Shown: in pieces, positions 19,901 through 24,465 of the stretch
Numbering within the stretch: position 1 is the first letter of the stretch
Layout: every line of letters begins with the position of its first letter
Source: Priapulus caudatus
Lineage: Eukaryota; Priapulida; Priapulimorpha; Priapulimorphida; Priapulidae
Length of the DNA: 24,778 nt
Assembly (NCBI RefSeq): GCF_000485595.1
Contig: NW_014577104.1
Span: 427,712-452,489 of the forward strand
Reading direction: 5' to 3'
Translations under genes and position numbers: made by a program
The notes under the pieces: model-generated
Databases searched by the model: none
Told to the model about the DNA's origin: nothing
What the model saw: the letters and a program-made list of their open reading frames with translations, nothing else

Positions 19901-22859
19901 AATTTTTCCGGGGGGCATGCCGGACCCCCCTAGCAAACTCGGGTCACTACGTGACCCTCGAACTACTAATTTGATGGCCAGAAACTACAGATTGCTTCAA
20001 ATATGTGTTGGCATCTCTGGTTTAGGTTGAATTTATGGGTATATAGAGGGTTTGTGGTGGAATTGCTGAGGCAGAACTCATTCTCTCTCATTTCTGAGAA
20101 ACTTATTCTCATTATAGTATTATTAAACGTCTCGTTGCAGATAGTAGTTACTTGTTCAGAGAATACAACGAGGTGCACAGTGGTTCAGCACTAGAGCTCT
20201 ACTACCAGTGCAGCCTGCAGTCAATACCGATGAATGTTGTGTTGGAACTCTTCTGCCAGATCATATCCGAACCGTGCTTCAATGTATTACGCACACAGGA
20301 ACAGCTCGGTGAGTAGCAACAGTAGGAATACAATTTTTTTAGGTCATCAAAATTTTATTTGGTTTAATCACAAATATTAAGGCACCACAGTAAGTTGGAG
20401 GTACACCAAGACACGTTTCCGTCCAAGAAGAGATATTAATGCAACTTGCATTATAACGAAATATTTTATGTGGGACACAGAGGAATACACGCACAACCTG
20501 GAATTTATGAAAAGGCAATGGGCTTAAACCAGGTAGGGTAACGCTGAGGTTCACAGGGATACGGTATTTACAGGAGTACCACAGAGTATGAAGCTCTACC
20601 ACTGGTTTATTCTGAAGTCAAATTATTTTGCTCGAACGAGAGAGATTTTGCGCGAGTGTCAGATGTCATTGCTCTTATGACATAACATATCTTGCCATTG
20701 TTTACTAACAACGAGCATTGACACACATTTATGCACTTAAGTAGACACACGAATTCTTTCCCCAAGTATCTAATATAGTTAAGCATTGTTATATTTATTC
20801 GGATGCTGCCTTCCGACTCTGTCGCTAAATTCGTATGTGTATACCCGTTATTTTCAGTGAGAGTGCGGTGAATTCTCATGGTCATATAAGTATTGTACAA
20901 TGATGATGGTGACGATGATGTTGACGGTAACATCACCACCACCACCATCACTACCGCTGCCGCCGCCACCGCTGCAGCTGCCAATGTCTCTATTCATGGG
21001 TAACTGTTATTTTTCTGTTGCAGGTTACATTGTGTTCAGCGGAGTGCGACGGGCGCACGGTACACAGGGACTGAGGATCATAGTACAGTCAGACAAATCC
21101 TGTGATTTCGTTGACCAGAGAGCCGAAGCCTTCCTACAGAGTTTAGATGTGTGTATCGCAGAGATGCCTATTAATATAATCAACAGCATATTCAAATAAT
21201 ATTACATAGATGTGTACAAATTAGTGTAAATATTTTCATGATATAATGCAAAGAGCACTTCCTTTGCGTTCTCTTCTTCTGTACCTTCTTGTCCTCCTAG
21301 TCCTCCATACCATGGTGACAAAATCATTGAAAAATTCTTTTTTTAGTTCGAAAATACATGCGCTCACACATTTTTCTAGTTGATTTGAAAATACATATGA
21401 TTTATATATGTCACTGGCAATCTGCATAATTTTGCAACATGTGAACAAATAGATATTTGAATCTGTAGTCAAGAAACAGCACTATAGCCAGCATCGTGAA
21501 TATCATTAGTCATTTATAATTAGTAATTGTATAGATATATTCATGCCCAGACATAGGATCTAGTGCTTCAACTGCACTGATATATTTTCAATGCAGCTTG
21601 GGGATACTATTATGACTACATCATACGTTTTCCTGTAGTATGGTAGCATGAAATGATTTTGCCAATGCATGGGAAATCTCTTTATCTGCAGACCTATCTA
21701 GACAACATGTCAGATGAGGAATTCCAGAGACATCTGTCAGCCTTGGTAGCGAGGCGACTGGAAAAACCGAAGAAGTTATCGCACCAATCGGCGAAATATT
21801 GGGGAGAGATCGTCTCCAGGCAGTACAACTTTGACAGGGGTGAGTAGTAGTAACCCACACACATTAGAACAGTATTACCCTCCTTCACATTCTGCTCTTT
21901 ATATTACAAAACATTTTAATTTGTTGAACTATAGAACATGTATGAGTTTAACGTGTTTAACACATTTAATACAATTAGGTAGAAGACATTTTATTATGCA
22001 AATGCATTAACGTTTACATTAAAGATGAAGTATCTAATACATAGGGGATGGCATTTCCACTAATCAAATTTACATCCATGAATGAATATATTAATCCATT
22101 TTGTTATACAGATAGTATAGAAGTGGCCCATCTGAAAACTCTTACCAAGGAAGATGTGGTGACATTTTACAGGGTAAGTGCGATGTTAAAAAAAATGTGA
22201 ATTTGGGTTTTTAATTGATAGTTGCATTAGCAATTACAAATTGGACTCGTAATCTCGTAATGATAACTACGCAGTCCACTGCATTATACTGAATACCCAG
22301 TTCAACATCGATCATATGGGTAGATCGATACGGCAAATAGCAGCAGAGTCAAGCAAAATAGCAACTACATTATCATCTTTAATTCTGTACTACAGGGAGT
22401 ATCCTACAAGGGTACAGTGTGAATTTCGTAGCTTTTACTATCATCAAAGCATGCCTGTTAATTTGGTTAACACAAGCAATTAACAACATCATTTGTTTGC
22501 AGGACATGATAGCAGAAGGTGGTCCACACAGATCCAAGATGGCTGTTCACATTGTGTCATCTGCCAAGGGAGAGCAGGCATCTGTCCAGAGTACACTGGA
22601 TGGTCTGGAAATTGCAGATGACAGAGTTAAGGTAAACAATGTGTGATTATTATTACCAAATTTAAATGATACTTTTACCATTCTACCAGCGTTTACTTCA
22701 TGTTACTTTCATATTTGACTGATGTAAGTTCCGATACTTCCTTGTTTTCTATAGCAACCCACCACTATTCACAATGTCACGTCATTCAAGAGTGGGCTTG
22801 GACTTTTCCCACTCGTCAAGCCCTACATCTGCATCGGCTCTGGAAAGTCCAAGCTCTGA
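2665..22859 (+). CDS. IDE: Insulin-degrading enzyme (insulysin), C-terminal 17 exons
   Basis: M16 zinc metallopeptidase that cleaves insulin, amyloid-beta and other short peptides, mainly in cytosol and peroxisomes. Exons: 2665-2756, 3039-3119, 3362-3465, 3912-4014, 10672-10767, 14673-14782, 15391-15535, 16208-16318, 17123-17243, 17468-17559, 19268-19379, 20141-20308, 21024-21148, 21692-21839, 22112-22173, 22503-22631, 22755-22859. They join in frame into 633 residues that align colinearly with vertebrate IDE (~1019 aa), so about 385 N-terminal residues, including the HxxEH zinc site, lie upstream. Recognisable blocks are [47 protein letters not shown] and YWGEI. The residues equivalent to human Phe820, Arg824 and Tyr831, which help bind substrate in the C-terminal half, are kept at visible residues 435, 439 and 446. 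The protein ends in SKL. Exon borders are my reading of GT/AG sites. The 2665 acceptor could instead be 2667. Confidence 0.95.
3039..3119 (+). CDS. IDE: IDE visible exon 2
   Basis: Residues 31-57, [18 protein letters not shown]... through ASNLH. Acceptor 'ttctttcag', donor CAT|gtatgt, phase 0 at both ends. The FRFKDKE block is characteristic of IDE. Confidence 0.92.
3362..3465 (+). CDS. IDE: IDE visible exon 3
   Basis: Residues 58-91 plus two bases of codon 92: [20 protein letters not shown] and onward to IPENI. Acceptor 'ttcacaaacag', donor CG|gtatgt. The split Arg codon is completed by the next exon. Confidence 0.93.
3912..4014 (+). CDS. IDE: IDE visible exon 4
   Basis: Completes Arg92 and encodes residues 93-126, [20 protein letters not shown] and onward to ISDELIQ. 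Acceptor 'aaattctag', donor CAG|gtgaga. The intron that follows (4015-10671) is the one that received the 6.16-kb transposon. Confidence 0.94.
4280..4337 (+). repeat. Left terminal inverted repeat of the ISL2EU-like element
   Basis: Starts AGAGTACCGAAG and ends CTGGTTCTACACAA (4324-4337). It pairs with 10381-10439 with a few gaps and mismatches in the middle. It holds the palindrome TGACGTCA at 4294-4301, a CRE/ATF-type site, about 80 bp before the transposase start codon. Confidence 0.88.
4380..6403 (+). CDS. THAP-domain DDE transposase, two exons
   Basis: Exons 4380-4492 and 5158-6403 join in frame (Ile-Arg-Arg across the splice; AG|gtaagc donor, 'ttcttttag' acceptor) into 452 residues. 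The THAP zinc finger spans about residues 1-67: Cys4 and Cys9, conserved Pro and Trp, then Cys51-x2-His54 and GIPEIF, the usual [AG][VI]P.[IV]F end. The splice falls inside this domain, so the 426-aa open frame starting at 5123 alone would lack a complete DNA-binding domain. Residues ~123-143 look like a short coiled coil, and ~201-246 a helix-turn-helix as in HARBI-type transposases. The DDE catalytic core is Asp281 (VIDCTDV), Asp356 (ILADKGF) and Glu401 ([10 protein letters not shown]), of the DDE_Tnp_4 type. The expected role is binding the element ends and cutting and rejoining DNA in the nucleus. All catalytic residues are present and there is no break. Confidence 0.9.
4493..5157 (+). other. 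Intron of the transposase gene
   Basis: A 665-bp AT-rich intron bounded by AG|gtaagc and cttttag|G. It contains the fold-back repeat at 4518-4679. The small open frame at 4740-5012 starts from a non-ATG codon, shows no family resemblance and is not called. Confidence 0.8.
4518..4679. repeat. Small fold-back repeat in the transposase intron
   Basis: The arm 'aatttggggtgaaaatgtcg' at 4518 on pairs with the reverse complement of 4657-4679 (aatttagggcaaaacgtcgg...). A second inner pair is ttttggctttt against aaaagcca (4630s). At ~160 bp with arms of about 23 bp, it could be a tiny MITE that entered the transposon. No clear target duplication was seen. Confidence 0.5.
6404..6527. other. Transposase 3' flank
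   Basis: Short AT-rich stretch after the transposase stop, containing 'aataatataatacag' and 'cataataatcg'. There is no canonical AATAAA. Confidence 0.4.
6528..6970. mobile_element. MITE nested inside the ISL2EU-like element
   Basis: The left end GGGGCACACGAGCG is repeated inverted at the right end. The arms match over 38 bases with three mismatches, continuing through TTTTATCGCCCGATCGC and GCGA. TA flanks both sides (6526-6527; 6971-6972). The interior is unusually rich in TCGCCCGATCG motifs and holds a 37-bp tandem duplication. There is no real coding capacity; open frames in it read across the repeats. It sits between the two transposon genes, where insertion does not break either. Confidence 0.8.
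6839..6912 (+). repeat. 37-bp tandem duplication within the nested MITE
   Basis: Two adjacent identical copies, 6839-6875 and 6876-6912, each starting aaattcgctacgtgtgcccc and ending ggcgatt. Confidence 0.9.
6973..8349. other. Spacer between the convergent transposon genes
   Basis: About 1.4 kb of AT-rich sequence with no domain-bearing frame. The open frames at 7012-7255 overlap in two frames and resemble no family I know. This is where both transposon transcripts should terminate. Confidence 0.5.
8350..8355 (-). terminator. AATAAA overlapping the nuclease stop codon
   Basis: On the minus strand the TAA stop (8356-8354) is embedded in an AATAAA hexamer, a possible polyadenylation signal lying unusually close to the coding end. 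It could be coincidence in AT-rich DNA. Confidence 0.3.
8354..10172 (-). CDS. SWIM zinc finger + YqaJ-type nuclease, second protein of the transposon
   Basis: Read on the minus strand: exon 1 is 10172-9987 (62 codons; donor GTG|gtaagt), exon 2 is 9409-8354 (351 codons plus stop; acceptor 'aaattgtag'), joined in phase 0 into 413 residues. The junction restores a SWIM zinc finger, Cys75-x-Cys77-x6-Cys84-x-His86, within [12 protein letters not shown]. The YqaJ domain (about residues 218-410) has the PD-(D/E)xK nuclease layout: Arg228 in [12 protein letters not shown], acidic residues near 270 (WGITQEEEG), Asp303 in GASPDG, Glu313-x-Lys315 in VEVKCP, and QVQGQLH near 355. YqaJ relatives include phage recombination exonucleases of the lambda-exonuclease fold. 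Here it is a eukaryotic spliced transposon gene. Its exact step in transposition is unknown to me. Cys39 and Cys42 may form an extra metal site. The reading frame at 9289 begins with a GTG and is not the true start. Confidence 0.87.
9410..9986 (-). other. Intron of the nuclease gene
   Basis: A 577-bp intron from gtaagt (9986-9981) to ttgtag (9415-9410) on the minus strand. The open frame at 9604-9891 on that strand shows no motif and would not be needed to join the flanking exons in frame. Confidence 0.75.
10181..10315. repeat. (AGT/ACT)n trinucleotide tract, self-complementary
   Basis: Runs of tagtagtagtag interrupted by tagtactag, with complementary actacta segments on the same strand, so it can fold. 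It lies just 5' of the nuclease start codon, inside the right end of the transposon. Confidence 0.85.
10381..10439 (-). repeat. Right terminal inverted repeat of the ISL2EU-like element
   Basis: Reverse complement reads AGAGTACCGAAG...TGACGTCAC...CTGGTTCTACACAA, the partner of 4280-4337. The CRE-type palindrome TGACGTCA is at 10417-10424, upstream of the nuclease start. Confidence 0.88.
10672..10767 (+). CDS. IDE: IDE visible exon 5
   Basis: Residues 127-158, [20 protein letters not shown] through LLTRDEE, matching the NEFIPTNF region at the start of the IDE C-terminal half. Acceptor 'ctctgtttcag' just past the transposon. The donor GAG|gtgcgc is weak, but the exon end fits the protein alignment. 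Confidence 0.9.
10855..11017. repeat. MITE fragment, partner of 13180-13250 in inverted orientation
   Basis: Contains 'agcgttcacacgaggc' and 'gcggtccaagaaatacgg'. The reverse complement of 13180-13250 gives agcgttcacacgaggaaata and gcggtccaag, preceded in both copies by agaaatttggtattt-like sequence. The two may be the ends of one element later split by insertions, or two inverted family members. Confidence 0.6.
11018..11140. mobile_element. Short hAT-like MITE candidate
   Basis: Left end CAGTGTTCGAAATT and right end AATTTGAAACACTG are near-perfect inverted repeats, and CAGTG-type ends are typical of hAT elements. No 8-bp target duplication is evident, so the call is tentative. Confidence 0.4.
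11141..11701. other. Intronic sequence, nothing recognised
   Basis: About 560 bp within an IDE intron, without exon similarity, repeat boundaries or RNA gene features I can support. Confidence 0.4.
11702..12356. mobile_element. GC-rich TCCGG-repeat non-autonomous element
   Basis: A sharply bounded GC-rich block full of tccgg, tccgtgg and ggtcc motifs. Its ends, aagctaaagtcacacc on the left and the reverse complement of the right aagcctcagtcacact, match at 12 of 16 bases. It contains a 21-bp direct duplication near 11966-12007 (accgtgttgaaccgggccca). No clear target duplication was seen. Overlapping open frames on both strands are low-complexity products of the repeat and not genes. Confidence 0.6.
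12488..12664 (+). repeat. (CCCAT)n / (CATC)n microsatellite
   Basis: About 175 bp of cccatcccat, ccatgccatg and atccatcc units. It is adjacent to the tRNA-like SINE on its right and may be that repeat's tail. Confidence 0.9.
12776..12852 (-). repeat. tRNA-like SINE head
   Basis: On the minus strand there is an A-box-like tggcctaatcgctaga and an exact B box GGTTCGAGTCC, 30-40 bases apart as in a tRNA. The anticodon and acceptor stems do not pair properly and the T-loop is one base off, so this is a tRNA-derived SINE or pseudogene rather than a working tRNA. Confidence 0.6.
13180..13250 (-). repeat. MITE fragment, inverted partner of 10855-10930
   Basis: Contains 'cttggaccgcgtatttcctc' followed by gtgtgaacgct and aaataccgaatttct, the reverse complement of the left fragment. 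A related but more diverged piece lies at 14495-14605. Confidence 0.6.
13256..13321. repeat. Strong hairpin, 27-bp arms and 12-base loop
   Basis: Left arm 13256-13282 and right arm 13295-13321 are complementary at 25 of 27 positions; the inner part ctcgacagttcca/tggaactgtcgag is perfect. The loop is gtgtaacgcgag. No coding or known RNA family was recognised. It may be a fold-back transposon core or a hairpin RNA precursor. Confidence 0.85.
13400..14490 (+). repeat. Dispersed repeat, copy 1, interrupted by a tRNA-like insert
   Basis: Two blocks, 13628-13940 and 14333-14490, reappear inverted at 24480-24778 and 24150-24283. The first block includes gcggcacaaatct, ggcaggaaacccatcaccag and gtgtctgataacc. 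The second includes ttgctgaaatgatg, tatctgcatatctgcgccta and acgtttataaccgtagcaac. Upstream, 13475-13640 is a diverged duplicate of the start of the first block (cacaaatct.aac.gctcgac). The block near 13405 (tagctcatctgacacagtca) resembles termini of common invertebrate repeats. No coding frame was found. Confidence 0.75.
14012..14086 (+). repeat. tRNA-like element (SINE or tRNA pseudogene)
   Basis: An A-box-like TAGCCCAACGG at ~14023 and a degenerate B box GGATTGAATCC at ~14067, with gattacggctcaaagg between. It is reminiscent of an Arg(ACG) tRNA anticodon arm. The stems are imperfect, so it is not called as a functional tRNA. Confidence 0.45.
14673..14782 (+). CDS. IDE: IDE visible exon 6
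   Basis: Residues 159-194 plus two bases of Ser195: [20 protein letters not shown] and [12 protein letters not shown]. Acceptor 'tttgcttgcag', donor AG|gtatgt. Confidence 0.93.
15287..15325 (+). repeat. (GT)n-rich microsatellite
   Basis: Imperfect gtgtgtgt / gtgcgtgc tract shortly before visible exon 7. Confidence 0.7.
15391..15535 (+). CDS. IDE: IDE visible exon 7
   Basis: Completes Ser195 and encodes residues 196-243, [29 protein letters not shown] and onward to YGLT. This is one of the most conserved IDE segments. Acceptor 'catctttcag', donor ACG|gttagt. Confidence 0.95.
15620..15730 (+). repeat. Mixed microsatellite (GGGC, TGCG, CATC)
   Basis: Runs of gggcgggcgg, gtgcgtgcgtgc, atctatctat and catccatcc follow each other. 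Confidence 0.8.
16000..16140 (+). repeat. 12-bp minisatellite (gttcatagcttt)
   Basis: About ten imperfect copies of gttcatagcttt, some expanded with cttatcgattt. The open frame through it is a periodic product and not a gene. Confidence 0.85.
16208..16318 (+). CDS. IDE: IDE visible exon 8
   Basis: Residues 244-280, [20 protein letters not shown] through RFDILKEN. Acceptor 'cattttgcag', donor AAT|gtgagt, phase 0 at both ends. Confidence 0.94.
16621..16704 (+). repeat. Four tandem 21-bp repeats
   Basis: Unit gaatagtgcatagcaaatga plus t; copies start at 16621, 16642, 16663 and 16684. The first differs by two bases and the rest are identical. There are no spacers, so it is not a CRISPR array. 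Confidence 0.95.
16895..16980 (+). repeat. (TGCG)n then (GT)n microsatellite
   Basis: About 18 uninterrupted tgcg units (16895-16968) followed by gt repeats. Alternating purine-pyrimidine sequence of this kind can adopt Z-DNA. Four overlapping open frames here are low-complexity Arg-Ala-Cys-Val or Thr-His-Ala-Arg repeats and are not genes. Confidence 0.95.
17123..17243 (+). CDS. IDE: IDE visible exon 9
   Basis: Residues 281-320 plus one base of Glu321: [20 protein letters not shown] and [12 protein letters not shown]. Acceptor 'ggtctctgcag', donor G|gtcagt. Confidence 0.95.
17468..17559 (+). CDS. IDE: IDE visible exon 10
   Basis: Completes Glu321 and encodes 322-351, [20 protein letters not shown] and [10 protein letters not shown]. 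Acceptor 'cgttgcag', donor CAG|gtaatt. Confidence 0.95.
17771..18852. mobile_element. Possible ~1.1-kb non-autonomous element with short inverted ends
   Basis: Ends aggatactctc / gagagtatcct, TA flanks. Only short arms match and there is no internal coding sequence, so a chance match cannot be excluded. Confidence 0.3.
18955..18978. repeat. (TA)n microsatellite
   Basis: About twelve alternating ta units in an IDE intron. Confidence 0.9.
19268..19379 (+). CDS. IDE: IDE visible exon 11
   Basis: Residues 352-388 plus one base of Asn389: [20 protein letters not shown] and [17 protein letters not shown]. Acceptor 'cttctgtaacag', donor A|gtgagt. Confidence 0.94.
19712..20019. mobile_element. 308-bp MITE with 6-bp target duplication
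   Basis: Ends CAGAGATGCCAAC and GTTGGCATCTCTG are perfect inverted repeats over 13 bases. The hexamer gtttag directly abuts both ends (19706-19711; 20020-20025), a clean target-site duplication. The interior has a near-palindrome around ccggggggcatgccggacccc (19909-19930). The CAG.G ends recall hAT, but hAT normally makes 8-bp duplications. Confidence 0.8.
20141..20308 (+). CDS. IDE: IDE visible exon 12
   Basis: Residues 389-444 plus one base of Gly445. It includes [20 protein letters not shown], which holds visible Phe435 and Arg439, equivalent to human Phe820 and Arg824. Acceptor 'tcgttgcag', donor G|gtgagt. Confidence 0.96.
20309..21023 (+). other. IDE intron
   Basis: A 715-bp intron. 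Apart from a short accaccaccatcac / gccgccgcc stretch near 20935-20980 I see nothing. The minus-strand frame with Ala/Val runs is the shadow of that low-complexity tract. Confidence 0.6.
21024..21148 (+). CDS. IDE: IDE visible exon 13
   Basis: Completes Gly445 and encodes Tyr446 (human Tyr831 equivalent) to residue 486: [20 protein letters not shown] onward to AFLQSLD. Acceptor 'ctgttgcag'. The donor GAT|gtgtgt is weak; read-through gives 16 more codons and a TAA at 21197-21199. Confidence 0.92.
21149..21691 (+). other. IDE intron, retained form would truncate the enzyme
   Basis: A 543-bp intron with the weak gtgtgt donor and 'tttatctgcag' acceptor. Its first 48 bases stay open and encode [16 protein letters not shown] before a stop. 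No canonical AATAAA follows closely. Confidence 0.7.
21692..21839 (+). CDS. IDE: IDE visible exon 14
   Basis: Residues 487-535 plus one base of Asp536: [28 protein letters not shown] and [14 protein letters not shown]. The KPKKLS and AKYWGEI blocks are strongly conserved in IDE. Donor G|gtgagt. Confidence 0.96.
22112..22173 (+). CDS. IDE: IDE visible exon 15
   Basis: Completes Asp536 and encodes [20 protein letters not shown] (537-556). Acceptor 'gttatacag', donor AGG|gtaagt. Confidence 0.95.
22503..22631 (+). CDS. IDE: IDE visible exon 16
   Basis: Residues 557-599, [20 protein letters not shown], then a variable loop to DDRVK. Acceptor 'tttgtttgcag', donor AAG|gtaaac. The loop is shorter than in vertebrate IDE. 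Confidence 0.93.
22755..22859 (+). CDS. IDE: IDE terminal exon 17 with PTS1
   Basis: Residues 600-633 and [33 protein letters not shown] and the tail KSKL. The final Ser-Lys-Leu is the canonical type 1 peroxisomal targeting signal; vertebrate IDE ends in the variant Ala-Lys-Leu. Acceptor 'gttttctatag'. Confidence 0.95.
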   Translation, partial: QPTTIHNVTSFKSGLGLFPLVKPYICIGSGKSKL

Positions 22860-23050
22860 GTTTCTGATATCAGACGGAAGACTTCTACGTGGGGACTTGG
22901 GAACACTTTACATGCTATAGCTGTTGTACATATGGCTTATACGTCTCCCCTTGTGCTACGAGCCTGATGTTATACTTCCCCCTCTATTTCCTCTTACCTT
23001 ACGCACAGAATCCATATTTTGAATATCACTAGCCTGGCTTCGCATTAAAA
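22860..23050 (+). other. IDE: Probable IDE 3' untranslated region
   Basis: Sequence after the stop codon. ATTAAA at 23044-23049 is the first plausible polyadenylation signal. The end of the transcript is inferred. Confidence 0.4.
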
Positions 23051-23152
23051 TTTAATCCCTAGTGTATCAAAAGCTGTCCTTATACAGCTGGGCCATCGTA
23101 CTTAAAGCTCATATTCCTAGTGGGAAGTATTTCATGTGTTATAGGGTTGATA

Positions 23153-23300
23153 CTCCATTAGGAGTGTTCCCAACTTTAATGTCATTAATGGTTAGGGTTA
23201 TGTTATAGGTTAGGGTTAGGGTTAGGGTTAGGATTATCAATCATTAATCATTAATCATTAATTATTAATGATATCAAAGTTGGGAACACTCCTAATGGAG
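23153..23300. mobile_element. Fold-back MITE with telomere-like TTAGGG core
   Basis: Arms 23153-23189 and 23264-23300 (ctccattaggagtgttccca...) match inverted at 35 of 37 positions. Between them are four TTAGGG units (23208-23232) and a run of tcattaat repeats. No target duplication was found. Confidence 0.8.
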
Positions 23301-24149
23301 CGTTAGCCTGTTATGGTACAAATTACTGTTGAGCACAACCGGTGCTTGTAGAAGGCCGGGATTTTCACAATAACGTAATTATTAATGAGAAACTACTTTC
23401 ACTCGATGGTAAAGAGTCTTTAGTTTGAATTGTGGCAGGTGAATTTGTCTGTAACATTGCGGTTTTAATTATGAGAAGTCCCAACATTGTAACTGTAAAA
23501 CTTGGCAAAACAATATATATCAAGGGATTTGCAGTGGCTGCTAACAATCTATTATAAAAATTATGTAAAAGGGCATGTAAGGGCATTAAATGGTCAAGTA
23601 AGAAGTCCGTTTGTGTTACATGTTATAAGAATGGGGGTTCATTTTAATTAGAGCCTAGCAAATGTGGTCTTACCACATAGGGCTGACGCCTAAAGGAAAA
23701 AAGATAAACATGACACAGTCATTGTTTTATACACTCCAAATTAATCATTTTACCCCATAATATATCATTGCTATATGAGGTACAAGAAGCAAATAGAGGC
23801 TGGACATGTAGTCCAGTGTGTTAAAGTTTATGTGTGCGTGTGGTGGTTTTTCATAACCCATATCTTCACGCAACAGGTCCCATTTCATTCTTGAGCAAGC
23901 AAACTTCAACAAACCATCAGCACATCTCAAATTTTGATTATCAGTGTACAGTACATAATTCTGAATGTATCTTCTGTGTTTGTCTATTTTCTGAATTTGG
24001 ACACCATTAAAATCCCAAGATGTAGCTTGAAATTTGACTAGACAGCTTACAACAAGTTGCTATGTAATAATGTATTTGAAAATCTCAACAAATTGTAATT
24101 ACCCTGTTTCAGTGGTACACACACTCACACATGTACAATCTACACAAGT
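23301..24149. other. Intergenic sequence, nothing recognised
   Basis: About 850 bp of AT-rich DNA. The open frames on the minus strand (23365-23586, 23745-23930) show no family resemblance and are not called. Confidence 0.4.
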
Positions 24150-24294
24150 GCCGCAGAGCGACTGGGCTCATCTGAGGTCTGTTGCTACGGTTATAAACGT
24201 AACATTTCAGTCGTGCGTAGTGACACCTTAGTTAGGCGCAGATATGCAGATACGCAGTTGCGTATACATCATTTCAGCAAAAAAAATTTTATTG

Positions 24295-24330
24295 CAGAGA
24301 GAGAGAGCGAGAGAGAGGGAGAGAGTCAGT
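24295..24330 (+). repeat. (GA)n microsatellite
   Basis: gagagagagagcgagagagagg run after an A/T-rich stretch. Confidence 0.9.
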
Positions 24331-24354
24331 CAGACTAAATTGTTTATAAACAAA

Positions 24355-24465
24355 TAACACCCACGCGGCGCGCTACTGTATCAGTTACGTCATCGATTGA
24401 AATGTACATTCCGATTTCGCCGCGCGGCGTCCAAACTTTCGACGAAGATGGCGGGCAGAGGTAAG
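24355..24465 (+). promoter_or_regulatory. Candidate CpG-rich promoter and first-exon start
   Basis: CpG-dense sequence (cacgcggcgcgc, cgccgcgcggcg) with a CRE-like ttacgtca at ~24385. It is followed by gaagATGGCGGG, which resembles a YY1-type initiator, and then a splice-donor-like AGAG|gtaagg at 24461. It could be the 5' end of a downstream gene on the + strand starting Met-Ala-Gly-Arg, but it sits inside a repeat and no second exon is visible. Confidence 0.3.

Noticed and set aside
23191-23232. Chromosome end (telomere)
   Set aside because: There are only about four TTAGGG units, enclosed by inverted arms and followed by ordinary sequence.
1765-23300. All TA-flanked MITEs here being mobilised by the resident ISL2EU-like transposase
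   Set aside because: Their ends (TGCTAGCCGCACAC, GGGGCACACGAGCG, AGGATACTCTC) do not resemble AGAGTACCGAAG.
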